This document shows, in pieces, positions 28,968 to 38,775 of a stretch of 39,169 nucleotides of DNA. This DNA comes from a virus, in IMG/VR virus record IMGVR_UViG_3300004184_000002, positions 1 through 39,169 of that record; one strand, 5' to 3'. The notes beneath the pieces were generated by a model. The model was not told the origin of the DNA. It did no database searches and was given only the letters and a program-made list of their open reading frames with translations. A program made the position numbers and the translations under genes. The first letter of the stretch is position 1, and the number at the start of each line of letters is the position of its first letter.

Positions 28968-29138
28968 ATGAACAATAAAAATAGATTCGACAACGAGATC
29001 GATTTGAAAGATGACGAGGAAGCGCTGCGTAATCCTGCAACCCAACTCACTGGATCAATATTCAGGAAGATAATGCATAGTTCGCAGGTTGTGTTATGCG
29101 CTAGCCGTAACCCAACCTACGACCTAACCCGGCTCTGA
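28968..29138 (+). CDS. Short ORF whose 3' end runs into a REP-like element, 56 aa
   Basis: The ATG is preceded by AAAGGAA. The first 38 codons look like a small acidic protein (NEIDLKDDEEALRN). The last 18 codons are read through the REP-like palindrome and into the end of the converging tail gene. I take it for a gene truncated or extended by the repeat insertion, or a chance frame. Confidence 0.4.
   Translation: MNNKNRFDNEIDLKDDEEALRNPATQLTGSIFRKIMHSSQVVLCASRNPTYDLTRL
29084..29122. repeat. REP-like palindromic element at the convergent gene ends
   Basis: GCAGGTTGTGTTATGCG followed by CTAGCCGTAACCCAACCTAC forms an imperfect hairpin related to the 12869 element. It lies 2 bases beyond the stop of the last late gene (29124) and may serve as the late-operon terminator. 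A decayed half-copy (AACCCAATCTACG) lies at about 28932. Confidence 0.75.
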
Positions 29139-29864
29139 AAACACATAGTCCCACGAATACATTGCCGATCTGTTGCTAATAGTGGCCAGACCCCCAGCAG
29201 GGCCTTGGTATTGCAATCTATATATATATGGCGTCGCCAATGATACATCAGTTGGCAAATTTATTGGCAAACCAAAGGTCAAAATATCCAGAGAACTGGT
29301 TGCCGTCACGATAGAGCCATAGGTAATTAAATTATTAGGCACAGCATCATCATAATTCCACCTGAACTGGCTTGAAAAACTTCCAACGCACGCTAATTGT
29401 AACGACACCGAAACCGAAGCTGTAACTGTTAACGTTGGCCCAGGGTTGTAGGCATTGAGTACTAGCACATTCTGCCAGGTGCCATCGGAATCAAGATCAG
29501 TTGTCAGGCTCTGTAAATTATGTGTAGCAAATGGTTGATAATCTACACCAATGATGCCGCCATTGTTGTCAAAAGGATACCAGGCACCGGTGGCTTTACC
29601 AAATATGGTAACGCCTCTAATCCAGTAATATTGCACGGCATTAGCCAGTGGATAATCAATGTAATGATTAGTCCCAATAACAGTGGCTAGCAGTGTAGCC
29701 GTTGACCTGTTGTTAAGATAGCTTGACCATATTTCTACCCCAAACATTAAGTCCGATGCTGGCATATTCCAACTTAAATAGATGCCCGGCATATATTTAT
29801 CGCCGTCAGTCGTTAATCCGAGAACGTTGGGTGCGTTTACATCAGTTGCCGTGATAGTAGCCAT
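29124..29864 (-). CDS. Tail-fibre-associated protein with FN3-like start, 246 aa
   Basis: The last gene of the late operon. Residues about 1-100 resemble a fibronectin type III or Ig-like domain (LTTDGDKYMPGIYLSWNMPA, then YWIRGVTIFG). The remaining part is beta-rich (LTVTASVSVSLQLACVG). No catalytic motif. Its position after J suggests a fibre or side-tail adsorption component. The start lies 1 base after the preceding stop. Confidence 0.7.
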   Translation of the reverse strand: MATITATDVNAPNVLGLTTDGDKYMPGIYLSWNMPASDLMFGVEIWSSYLNNRSTATLLATVIGTNHYIDYPLANAVQYYWIRGVTIFGKATGAWYPFDNNGGIIGVDYQPFATHNLQSLTTDLDSDGTWQNVLVLNAYNPGPTLTVTASVSVSLQLACVGSFSSQFRWNYDDAVPNNLITYGSIVTATSSLDILTFGLPINLPTDVSLATPYIYRLQYQGPAGGLATISNRSAMYSWDYVFSEPG

Positions 29865-29865
29865 A

Positions 29866-30279
29866 TTATGCCGCCGTGATCGTGAAAACTTTATCTAGGC
29901 ATGGGAACGCCTGGACGGTAATTGTATAAACCCCTACCGTATTACAAATAAAATGCAGCACACCGTCGGTATCCGTATATTCTGGAATACTATTAACGCT
30001 GTTTGGAACTGAAAACGAAATGACAGACGGATTTGGCATACTGCTGATGGTGACTGCGGACACCCCATCAGCCGCAATAGATTCTGAATCTATTGTTGCT
30101 GGATTCGTGGGCCGAGCCGTCACCACTCCGTCGAGGATGTAATCAGTAAATAAATTTGCCGAACCAGCCATGATAGCCTCACCTGTCTCTAGGTGCTGAG
30201 AGTTTAAAAGCTCCTCCTGGCACGTACCCGTATAACGTATCAGGCCTGTGGTGATAACATAGATAATAAATTCGGTCAT
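29866..30279 (-). CDS. Small tail-fibre region protein, 137 aa
   Basis: Starts MTEFIIYVITTGLIRYTGTC, a pattern seen in small proteins encoded after tail-fibre genes. The C-terminal 100 residues have an Ig-like repeat character (VSAVTISSMPNPSVISFSVP, TVGVYTITVQAFPC). The ATG overlaps the J stop by 4 bases (ATGA). A structural or chaperone role for the tail tip is likely from context; no specific function is assigned. Confidence 0.7.
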   Translation of the reverse strand: MTEFIIYVITTGLIRYTGTCQEELLNSQHLETGEAIMAGSANLFTDYILDGVVTARPTNPATIDSESIAADGVSAVTISSMPNPSVISFSVPNSVNSIPEYTDTDGVLHFICNTVGVYTITVQAFPCLDKVFTITAA

Positions 30280-33200
30280 TTTTTGACCCCAAGAGCTACG
30301 ATAGCACAGCCGAGGTGCATAGCTGTGTTAGATGATGTTAGCATGTATTGATGATCCCCAGATGAGGCATTTATTTTAAGCATAATCGATACACTATCAA
30401 AGTTAACCTCTCCGGCATTTGCGTTGTAGCCAGCAAACATGCTCTGCTGAACTACTCCATCCATTAACAACTTTACCTCTACAGCACCTATAGCGGTATT
30501 CTTAATATTCATGGTGCCGATAACTATCACAGGAGACCCTAATGCGTCCATAGTTACGTTTGGCGTTGCCCCTGGTCCTTGTCCAGATGATCCAGCCGGA
30601 ACGGTGACTGCATTATTCTGTATCTTTAACGTGCTTACGCTTAAGTCGTTTATCTTGGCATTTGTCACAGCCAGGTTGTTAATCTTTGCAGTTGTTACGG
30701 CAAGATTAACAATATCTGCTGTATCTACATTCAAAGCCCCAATGTGAGCCCGATTGATAGCTGCATTATCAATAAAAGTGGAAGCGTTACCGGCGGTGAT
30801 TTTGTTGCCTGACCTCACGATCCCACTGCTAATTTCGCCAAACACCGTGCCGGTAACATCACCATCAAAGGCAACATTGGTAGCAGGACGGTAAGGGTCT
30901 TCGCTGACGGTTGCAGTGTTGACGGGCTGCACAATGGCCGATCGGATCACACCTGAGGCATTAACATCTTTATCAACGACTCGATATGCGCAAACTCCAA
31001 ACGTATAACAATGCGTTGATGGGACGCCTAACAGGATAAAGGCACGCTTATTTGCCGTGGTAGTGTATGCCGTTTCTAAGGCCGGTGCATTCCCGATCAC
31101 AAACGACCGGCCTCCTGTGATTTTATGGTTAGCTCCCGCTGTAGGGCTTATAAGCACAGGTGATGATGCAAACGCATTAGCTAAAGTCGCAGCTAGCCTT
31201 ACCCTATTGGCATCAACTTTAATAACATAGTAAGTTGACCCGTCAGTCAACCCTGGAATAGGGACGCTACCTCCTGCTGAATAAACAACAGCGACACCCG
31301 TATTGAAGGAGTGCCCCGCACTGAAGTAGATGTGGTCATCTGCATCCGATACATAAAGACTTGCATCAAAGGTCAAAGTAGTGACAGCATGTTGTCTGAC
31401 AAAAACCTGGAATCCGTCTATATCGCCCTCAGCGCCGCTCCATGTCCATTCAAAGCTGATATTGGCGTCACCGCTCGTCGATGTAGTGTGGTCTATTGCC
31501 AGACCTGTATTATTGATAACAGGCGCAGCGATAGCATTTGGGTTGCGGTCATTAGACGCGTTATAGTTTGTTGTTGCCTGGGCAATCAGATCAGCACTAA
31601 CGCCGCCGACCAATGTTCCAGCTGGGGCACCGTTCGTGGCATTCAAATCCCCAGTATAGCCAAGTCCTGTAATCGTTACCGAGCCACCGCCGCCACCTGA
31701 AAGGCTGCCATCCGCGCTTAATTTAATGGTCGTGTTGTCTGTCGTATTGTCAAACAGGGCCAGTTTCAGGTTGCCGTAATATACAACACCTGTAAACAGA
31801 CCGGATGGGTAACTAGATAATGACGCACCCAATACCACACGTATCCCATAAATTTGCTGAGTAAGGCCGACCCTGGCGGAAAACGGCACCCTTATCCAAA
31901 CACCGGTCGCAGCCGATACGGGCTGCGCCCTAGTAATAACTGAGGTGGTCAGCCCAGCATTGGTAAACAGTTCAACGTTAATCCCTGGAAGCCCAGATGT
32001 TACTGATTCCAGGTACATATCGATAGAACCGGAAATGAATGTCCCTACCGGCAATATTGCGTTAACTGTGCAGCGGATACGTTGATCAACCCCGGTTGCC
32101 ACAAACTTGACCGACCATGGGTATCCTGACCTGACCACGGTGCCTTTGGTGGGGTTAGCTCCAGCAGTGTTGATCCAACCTTTTGGGAGAGTACCAGTCC
32201 AATCAGCAAACGACGGGTTAAAACCCAAGGCAACCGCGTCATCATTGTTAAAAATGGTTTCGTAGGGGATACCGCTAACACCCGCCCATAACGCCGTTTG
32301 CCCCAATTCCGCACCGTCTGTAAGCTCCAAGGTATCAGTGTAATTATTCGATACCACTGACCATGCCGACCCAGACCAGCGCTTTAATAAATTGTTACTG
32401 GAATTGAACCAGAGGTCACCCAATGATGGTAACAATGGCGTCGTCGTAGTAAAAAATGTGACCACTTTGCCATCGGCGGTAGCCTGCGCATTGCTGGCCG
32501 CTCCTATAGCGACACTGATGCCGTCATCCTGAGCGACAACCCATGTGGACCCTGAATACCGATATAGCTTGTTGCCGTCATCAGTATCAAACCATAAGTC
32601 ACCGGTGGCCATACCGGATGTAGGAGCCCCGGTTTGGAAAAAGCTGTCGATCTTGCCATCGGCTGCCGCCTGCGCATTAGCGGCGGTAGTCAGAGCCGTT
32701 TGTATGCCGGCATCACGGTATTGAGTCCACACCGTACCGCTGTACACATACAGCTTGTTGCTGTCATCGGTATCAATCCAGATATCCCCGGCAACCATGC
32801 CAGTGGCTGGTTGAGATGCTTGCACAAAGGTATGATTAACGGTCGCGCCGTCGGCAGGTTTGCCAGTACCGGTGATATTGGTCCAAGTGGCTTTAGTGCC
32901 GAGCCCGGCTCCGTCCGTAAGCTCCAGGGTATTGGTGTAATTATTCGACACTACCGACCAGGCCGTTCCTGACCAGCGATTTAACAGATTATTACTGGAA
33001 TTGAACCAGAGGTCGCCTAAATTCTGACCGGTTGGTGTGGACGTGCTGAAAAACGTGACTACTTTGCCATCGGCAGTGGCCTGCGCATTGCTGGCCGCTC
33101 CTATAGCGATACTGATGCCGTCATCCCGTGCAACAACCCAAGCCGAGCCTGAATACCGATACAGCTTGTTACCGTCATCGGTATCAAACCATAAATCTCC

Positions 33201-36200
33201 GGTAGCCATGCCGGACGCAGGAGCCCCGGTTTGGAAAAAGCTGTCGATCTTGCCATCTGCCGCCGCCTGGGCATTGGCAGCGTTAGTCAGAGCCGTTTGT
33301 ATGCCCGCATCACGGTATTGAGTCCACGCCGTACCGCTGTACACATACAGCTTATTACTGTCGTCAGTATCAATCCAGATATCACCGGACACCATACCGG
33401 ACGACGGTTGTGCTGCCTGTACATAGGTATGATTGACGGTAGCGCCGTTGGCAGGTTTTCCGGTACCGGTGATATTAGTCCAGATAGCTTTAGTGCCGAG
33501 CCCGGCCCCGTCAATTAGTTCGTCAGTGTTGACAATGGTATTAGAAACCACGGCCCACGCTGATCCGTTCCATTGATACAGCGTCGGCGGCACAGCATCG
33601 GTATCAAACCACAAATCATTAACCGTGTACGCGCTTCCAGAAGGAGCACTGGCTTGTCGATAGACACTGGTTTTATTGGCATCCAGATCGCCCAGAAAAG
33701 TGGTGAGGAAGTTTGGCGGCTCGTGATATACGCTTGGCTCTGTTTTGTCGCCTAACTGAGCCTCGACCATGAGTCCGTCAAACCAGATATCAGCAGGCGT
33801 TGTTTCAAACGTGTCATTGTTTAATTGCATCATAGCTTGAGTCGATGCATTATTGGACAAATTGACAACGCCACTAATCCGCGTCCAAGTGTCGGCCGTT
33901 GCCGAGGTAACTCCAGAAACGTTAAAACCGGTAAGACTGTTAATTCTTAGCCGGACATGACAGGCACAGCTAACGCCCGAACTTTTAACATAAAATGATA
34001 CAATCCATTTATTGTTTGGGGTGATTGGAAAATTAAAATCAGTAGAGGATGTCCCAAGATAACAATTTAACCCAGGACTTAAAGGCGCAGCTATTTTTAT
34101 GGATTTTGAACCGACAAAACCGGTAGTGTTATCCAAAGATGCTATTGCCAAACCTGATATAGGCGGTAACCCGGCTTCTTCAAAGGTCGCATAACGCGGA
34201 TTAACCACGTTAACACCAGAACCTGCGAGTTGCGTAGTTGTTATGTCCGCAACCTTCCCCCATGAAGTCGTATATAGGTAGGTAGCTCCGGTTACATAAC
34301 CAGCCGTATCACTGGAAACAAACCAAATGTCACCGTTTACGCCGACAGGAACTGTGCCGCCCTGCCTGAAAATAGTGTTTTTAGTCGCTCCAGCGCTGAT
34401 ACCGTCCAGTTTTGCCCATTCAATGTTATTAATATCGAATAGCGAATCAGGTTTATTGACCATATAGGTCCAATCGGCACCGCTGCCGCTGGAAAACACG
34501 ACGTTATTGCTGGCATCTCTGATCGTTACTGTACCATTGGCGGCAACGGTGAATAGATTATTAACATTGATAGCGCCGCCAAAGAACGCATTACCCGCAT
34601 TATCCAGGAAGAATTTGCCATTATCTGCTATTTTTGTGCCGCTGCCGTACCAAATCGGAAAGCCGCCGACATCTGAAAGCTCGACTCGCCAGCTGGTACC
34701 CGTGCTGGTTTTGATCGTACCGGCCGTCATCGTGCCGAAATCGGCGGTGATGGCTGACAACTGGTTAATATTCAGCTTATCGGCTGCCAGGCTGTGCGCG
34801 ACCACAGAACGACCGTAAAACGTGCCGTCGAGTACCAGATCACCGGCAATACCAACCGATGGCACACCATCAACCTGGCCGACCCCAAACACGGCTTTTT
34901 GCGGCGTCGATGTACCAGGCTGCACGACCAGAAACCGGCTTGCCTCTACGACAACATCGCCATCCTTGCCGGGGTCCTCAAGTATTTGATTAACTGCCGC
35001 TGTAATGTCAATCGAGGCTGTGGTAACAAACACCGCGAACTCGGTCGAATAAACGGTGCCGGCCAAACCGAAAGCATCAACGCCCTGTAGACGGATGTAC
35101 CAGTAACCCGGCGCATTAATCGGAAACGATGATACCCGGTCAGTTGTCTCACCAACCAGGTTTAACGGGCTTGGACTGAAAGCGGGCGTCTGGCTGGCAT
35201 AAACGCGAGTGTAACGGTAGTCCGAATCGGTCGGTTTGGTATAATTGACAAAGATGGCATTAGGCCCCGGCGTAAACTCAACCGCGCCGAAATCTGACGG
35301 CGGCGGATTGGTGACCGTCAGCGCCGCCTCCTGGCTGTATTGACCATAATAATCGCGCGCGCGTACCTTCAGTGTGAAGGTCCGCCGTGGTCCGCCGTCG
35401 GATATGTTGGTGCCGAACTGATAATTAAACGCCGTCTCTGTGCAATAATGCGTCCCTACCAGCGTCGCACCATCAAATATACGTACCTCGAAATCACGGA
35501 ACCACGGCGTCGATCCGCCTGGCCCTATGCCGTAGCTGTCTGATAATGCCAGCACCTGGTCGGCATTGGTATCCCAATCGAAACGCGCGTCCTGACCGGT
35601 AAACTCTCCGGCGGCGCTGTACGGTACTAACGTTAATCCGGTAATGCTGACCGCACTGATGAGATAAAAATCGCCGAGGATGTGATCGACTGTGATCGAT
35701 ACTGAGGTCCGCCCGACAATATTGATGGCTGCCAGGGTTATTTTGTACGTGCCTTTTAACGGATTTCTTATCCGGTAACTGGTGCCGGTTATTTCACGCT
35801 TGGTAACTAAAGCACCGTTGTGCGTAATGCGCAACACATAGCCGCGCAACAGCGGATCATTCGACGCCGTCCAGCTGATATCGATATAACGGAGAATGCC
35901 TTCCAGGCTTACATAGACACCCTCATTGGTAATGATCCCTGATGGAGGAATAACGCCATTGACAATGTAGGGGTTATCGGGGATTTGCTCAAGATTGGCG
36001 ACGCTGTCGATTTCCTCAAATTTGCTTGCCGAATACTGCGTCGCCGACAAGGTATAGATGCCGTTTTTATTGTCCTCGTTTTCGACAATGGTTAATATCC
36101 GATACGTTTGGCCGATTGCCAGAGGATCATAGACGATCCATTCCAACTGGGCTTGCGGCGCTTCCGAAAACGCCGGACTAACGGTAATGACTGAGTGCGT

Positions 36201-37874
36201 ACCAGATGCATTAGTGATATCTGAATCCTTTACCAGCCCGTCATTGCCGATAATACTCAGCCGGTACGAGGTGCCGCCCGCCAGGATAACCGGCGCATCA
36301 AGGTTGATGCTGGACGCTGTTGAATCGGAAGCGATGCGCCCGCCATAACGATTGCCCACCGCACGGAGCGGATCAGCCACGCGCACGATATCGCCAGGCC
36401 TGCATTTAAGCGCATTAAGGCCCGCCGAAAATACGACCGAGTCAATCTCTTCACGCGCGGACACCAGCAAGCGCTTACCGCGCCGGTGCGCCTGGCCACG
36501 GGAAACACAGCCCACCGCGACCTCTGTTTTCGGCCGGTAGCCATAACGCTGGATACCATCAAAATCCTCAACCGCTTCCGTGGTGATCCGGTATTGATCG
36601 GTTGGATCATTGTACTGTATATATGCGGTCGTATAGCGTACTTGCCGCCCGGTGCCGCTGTAGGCAAAGCGCCCGTCCACCACGTTGGCGGGTAGAAACA
36701 GTGATGATACTGCTTTGGGCGCATCCTGGGTCAAATAGACAGAACTGCCATTCCACAACGGCATGGCATCAAATATCCCCGCCAGTTGTTGTACCATATC
36801 ATGCGCACTGACCGATTCGGCAAACCAACCGTCAATTGAATAACGCGGCTCATAGCCTCCAGCTCCATCGGGGACAAGCTCATCGCAGCGCTTGGCAATA
36901 GTGTAAATCTGCCACTTATCCTGATACGCCGGGTTGATATCCTCGCCTAGTCCGGCCCCGGCTGTAGTCAGCAAATGATATAAAAACCACGCCGGATTGC
37001 GACACCAGCGCTTGACCAGACCGCCAGACCAGTCGGCACCCGTATAGGTACGCGCAACCGGATCATAAACGTCCGCAGTCGGTACCTGAATACGCCAGCC
37101 GCGCAACTTGTAACTGCGCACCGGCACCGAACTGAAATATTTTGCATCAAAGGTGATGCGGCAGTACGCGACATTCGGGCGCCGCAATTTGGCATAGGTC
37201 AGCTTGACAATGCTATCCCACTTGAATGCATTCTGGACATTAGCCGCCGGGTCAGCGGATGCCCGCCTTACCCTTACCTGATAACTGGTGGCATTTTCAT
37301 TGACCTGCCGCAAATTGATGTGGTATGAGCGCTGGAAAGGCGAATCAACCTTATCGATGATAGACCCTCGCCCGCCAAGATCAATGCCGACCCAACCGGC
37401 ATTATCAGCATTAACGTCGATCTCGACATACACTTCTGCGCCATAGCGGTCGCCATTGGTCGTGTTATTGTAATACAGGCCCTGGAATGACAGCACCACC
37501 CGCACGGCATCTGTAGACGGGTCATTGATCGTGACAATATGCGGCGTTGCATGGGTAACCGAGACATTAACTACTTCTGGACTGCCAATCGTATCATCAA
37601 CGTAGCCTGGAATATAGGATTGCGATTGCGTACCGGTACGAAAATCAAAGGTGACACCCTGGAAATTTAGCACGCCACTGGATTTTACCGGTGTTCCATC
37701 TAGATAGACATAGCTCAGAGGGTCTGAGTTGTTTGGAAAACCCTCAATCTCTCCTATACCCCAGACATCGATAACCTCGATGATCGCCCGTGTTTGCAAT
37801 GACTCAGGTACATCGATAGGCTCGCGCGGACTACCGCCGCCGCCGCCCTTGGCTCCGCCAATTTGTTTGCTCAT
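30276..37874 (-). CDS. J: Tip attachment protein J, host specificity, 2532 aa
   Basis: The N-terminal ~640 residues follow lambda J: SKQIGGAKGGGGGSPREP, RAIIEVIDVWGIGEIEGFPN, a conserved CRNPAWFLYHLLT, and RVADPLRAVGNRYGG. FN3-like domains follow (YIDISWTASNDPLLRGYVLR). The region matching the lambda J C-terminal tail is VVEASRFLVVQPG to ADKLNINQLSAITADFGTM. Then come a CBM-like domain (KWIVSFYVKSSGVS) and repeats of the type GDLWFDTDDGNKLYRYSGSA. At 2532 aa it is more than twice lambda J (1132 aa). J binds the host receptor, and the added repeats probably lengthen or vary the fibre. ATGA couples it to I. Confidence 0.94.
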   Translation of the reverse strand: MSKQIGGAKGGGGGSPREPIDVPESLQTRAIIEVIDVWGIGEIEGFPNNSDPLSYVYLDGTPVKSSGVLNFQGVTFDFRTGTQSQSYIPGYVDDTIGSPEVVNVSVTHATPHIVTINDPSTDAVRVVLSFQGLYYNNTTNGDRYGAEVYVEIDVNADNAGWVGIDLGGRGSIIDKVDSPFQRSYHINLRQVNENATSYQVRVRRASADPAANVQNAFKWDSIVKLTYAKLRRPNVAYCRITFDAKYFSSVPVRSYKLRGWRIQVPTADVYDPVARTYTGADWSGGLVKRWCRNPAWFLYHLLTTAGAGLGEDINPAYQDKWQIYTIAKRCDELVPDGAGGYEPRYSIDGWFAESVSAHDMVQQLAGIFDAMPLWNGSSVYLTQDAPKAVSSLFLPANVVDGRFAYSGTGRQVRYTTAYIQYNDPTDQYRITTEAVEDFDGIQRYGYRPKTEVAVGCVSRGQAHRRGKRLLVSAREEIDSVVFSAGLNALKCRPGDIVRVADPLRAVGNRYGGRIASDSTASSINLDAPVILAGGTSYRLSIIGNDGLVKDSDITNASGTHSVITVSPAFSEAPQAQLEWIVYDPLAIGQTYRILTIVENEDNKNGIYTLSATQYSASKFEEIDSVANLEQIPDNPYIVNGVIPPSGIITNEGVYVSLEGILRYIDISWTASNDPLLRGYVLRITHNGALVTKREITGTSYRIRNPLKGTYKITLAAINIVGRTSVSITVDHILGDFYLISAVSITGLTLVPYSAAGEFTGQDARFDWDTNADQVLALSDSYGIGPGGSTPWFRDFEVRIFDGATLVGTHYCTETAFNYQFGTNISDGGPRRTFTLKVRARDYYGQYSQEAALTVTNPPPSDFGAVEFTPGPNAIFVNYTKPTDSDYRYTRVYASQTPAFSPSPLNLVGETTDRVSSFPINAPGYWYIRLQGVDAFGLAGTVYSTEFAVFVTTASIDITAAVNQILEDPGKDGDVVVEASRFLVVQPGTSTPQKAVFGVGQVDGVPSVGIAGDLVLDGTFYGRSVVAHSLAADKLNINQLSAITADFGTMTAGTIKTSTGTSWRVELSDVGGFPIWYGSGTKIADNGKFFLDNAGNAFFGGAINVNNLFTVAANGTVTIRDASNNVVFSSGSGADWTYMVNKPDSLFDINNIEWAKLDGISAGATKNTIFRQGGTVPVGVNGDIWFVSSDTAGYVTGATYLYTTSWGKVADITTTQLAGSGVNVVNPRYATFEEAGLPPISGLAIASLDNTTGFVGSKSIKIAAPLSPGLNCYLGTSSTDFNFPITPNNKWIVSFYVKSSGVSCACHVRLRINSLTGFNVSGVTSATADTWTRISGVVNLSNNASTQAMMQLNNDTFETTPADIWFDGLMVEAQLGDKTEPSVYHEPPNFLTTFLGDLDANKTSVYRQASAPSGSAYTVNDLWFDTDAVPPTLYQWNGSAWAVVSNTIVNTDELIDGAGLGTKAIWTNITGTGKPANGATVNHTYVQAAQPSSGMVSGDIWIDTDDSNKLYVYSGTAWTQYRDAGIQTALTNAANAQAAADGKIDSFFQTGAPASGMATGDLWFDTDDGNKLYRYSGSAWVVARDDGISIAIGAASNAQATADGKVVTFFSTSTPTGQNLGDLWFNSSNNLLNRWSGTAWSVVSNNYTNTLELTDGAGLGTKATWTNITGTGKPADGATVNHTFVQASQPATGMVAGDIWIDTDDSNKLYVYSGTVWTQYRDAGIQTALTTAANAQAAADGKIDSFFQTGAPTSGMATGDLWFDTDDGNKLYRYSGSTWVVAQDDGISVAIGAASNAQATADGKVVTFFTTTTPLLPSLGDLWFNSSNNLLKRWSGSAWSVVSNNYTDTLELTDGAELGQTALWAGVSGIPYETIFNNDDAVALGFNPSFADWTGTLPKGWINTAGANPTKGTVVRSGYPWSVKFVATGVDQRIRCTVNAILPVGTFISGSIDMYLESVTSGLPGINVELFTNAGLTTSVITRAQPVSAATGVWIRVPFSARVGLTQQIYGIRVVLGASLSSYPSGLFTGVVYYGNLKLALFDNTTDNTTIKLSADGSLSGGGGGSVTITGLGYTGDLNATNGAPAGTLVGGVSADLIAQATTNYNASNDRNPNAIAAPVINNTGLAIDHTTSTSGDANISFEWTWSGAEGDIDGFQVFVRQHAVTTLTFDASLYVSDADDHIYFSAGHSFNTGVAVVYSAGGSVPIPGLTDGSTYYVIKVDANRVRLAATLANAFASSPVLISPTAGANHKITGGRSFVIGNAPALETAYTTTANKRAFILLGVPSTHCYTFGVCAYRVVDKDVNASGVIRSAIVQPVNTATVSEDPYRPATNVAFDGDVTGTVFGEISSGIVRSGNKITAGNASTFIDNAAINRAHIGALNVDTADIVNLAVTTAKINNLAVTNAKINDLSVSTLKIQNNAVTVPAGSSGQGPGATPNVTMDALGSPVIVIGTMNIKNTAIGAVEVKLLMDGVVQQSMFAGYNANAGEVNFDSVSIMLKINASSGDHQYMLTSSNTAMHLGCAIVALGVKK
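32335..33525 (-). repeat. 597-bp (199-aa) tandem duplication within J
   Basis: The segment running from LTDGAGLGTKATWTNITGTG through three GD(I/L)W(I/F)DTDD...YSG sub-repeats occurs twice in tandem with matching positions 597 bp apart (for example 32834 and 33431). A third, partial unit flanks it. DNA identity between copies is high, and differences are mostly silent. Boundaries are approximate. Confidence 0.85.
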
Positions 37875-38452
37875 ATTGGAATATCTTTAACGTGTATTTG
37901 ACTGGAAACAACGATCGAACCGCATAGGAACTCTCCGGCAATGATGGGATAAGGATGCCCCTGCCTGACCACGTTGACGGGTCCATTGGAAATGAATGAA
38001 GGCTTGCTTTCCGGCGCTTCCTGATCGCGTGCGGAAACCTTTTTCTTGTCGCTGGTAATCGCGTTAGCAATAGCAGAAACAGCGAGCGAAATCCCGATGT
38101 TAATAACGGCGACGGCAACACCTGCCGCAATAGTGGCAGCCGAAGCTGTAAAACCAATAGAAGTAAATAGAGGGACTAAAAAAGCAGCCGGAATATCACC
38201 GCCCGCCCTGGGCACAACCACCAATAGCTCATCGGCCCACGGTAATTCTGCTTCAACAAGCGTTATTTGTCTGGAAAAATCAGGATTAATCTGATCAACC
38301 AGAATAACCGCATAATCGCCAGCATCGCAGGCGCTTAAAAATCCTGGTCGGTTAGCCTCGATTGCCCTGAGCGCCTCTCCAGGTGTTCTGACATCTAATT
38401 CCCATTCTTCTCTGAATGCCTGCAAGTCGCCTAATAATTTTATTATTTTCAT
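37871..38452 (-). CDS. I: Tail assembly protein I, lambda gpI-like, 193 aa
   Basis: The 193-aa protein shows the lambda tail assembly I pattern: MKIIKLLGDLQAFREEWELD, TPGEALRAIEANRPGF, LPWADELLVVVPRAGGDI, a long hydrophobic stretch (residues about 90-125) and PFISNGPVN-type closing with QGHPYPIIAGEFLCGS. It is directly upstream of J as in lambda and is needed for tail-tip assembly. Its ATG overlaps the preceding stop, and its stop overlaps J (both ATGA). Confidence 0.88.
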   Translation of the reverse strand: MKIIKLLGDLQAFREEWELDVRTPGEALRAIEANRPGFLSACDAGDYAVILVDQINPDFSRQITLVEAELPWADELLVVVPRAGGDIPAAFLVPLFTSIGFTASAATIAAGVAVAVINIGISLAVSAIANAITSDKKKVSARDQEAPESKPSFISNGPVNVVRQGHPYPIIAGEFLCGSIVVSSQIHVKDIPI

Positions 38453-38775
38453 GATCCTCTACTCAATGCACGCAGCTGAGTACGCCACTGTCCAACCATG
38501 CCTCCCGTCGTGGTCGCGGTTACAGTCAAAATGTAAAAGGCGTTCTCGACCAGGTTAAGGGCATTACTTAGCGTTAGCGAGTAGTCCCCGGCGCTTCCCG
38601 AAACATTTGTCAGCACTGCTGGCCATGTCATACCCGGTACCTCAACACCGGCAGAGTCAGCTAATGTTGCCGACACCGCAGCGTCATTGATGGCGATATT
38701 ATCGATTTCGTTTTTAAGGTTATTCAGAAAAACAAGATTGGAATTATTACCTGCGAATAACTGACTAGTGGACAT
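38449..38775 (-). CDS. Small structural protein upstream of I, 108 aa
   Basis: A 108-aa soluble protein: MSTSQLFAGNNSNLVFLNNL, a beta-type middle (GSAGDYSLTLSNALNLVENA) and YILTVTATTTGGMVGQWRTQ. No family recognised, though the pattern is common in phage accessory structural proteins. The ATG lies inside the stop region of the repeat gene and the TGA overlaps the I start. It is the last member of the extra block between K and I. Confidence 0.7.
   Translation of the reverse strand: MSTSQLFAGNNSNLVFLNNLKNEIDNIAINDAAVSATLADSAGVEVPGMTWPAVLTNVSGSAGDYSLTLSNALNLVENAFYILTVTATTTGGMVGQWRTQLRALSRGS

Noticed and set aside
28927-29123. tRNA or attachment site downstream of the integrase
   Set aside because: No T-loop or acceptor-stem pattern was seen; the conspicuous inverted repeat belongs to the REP-like family found elsewhere in the window.
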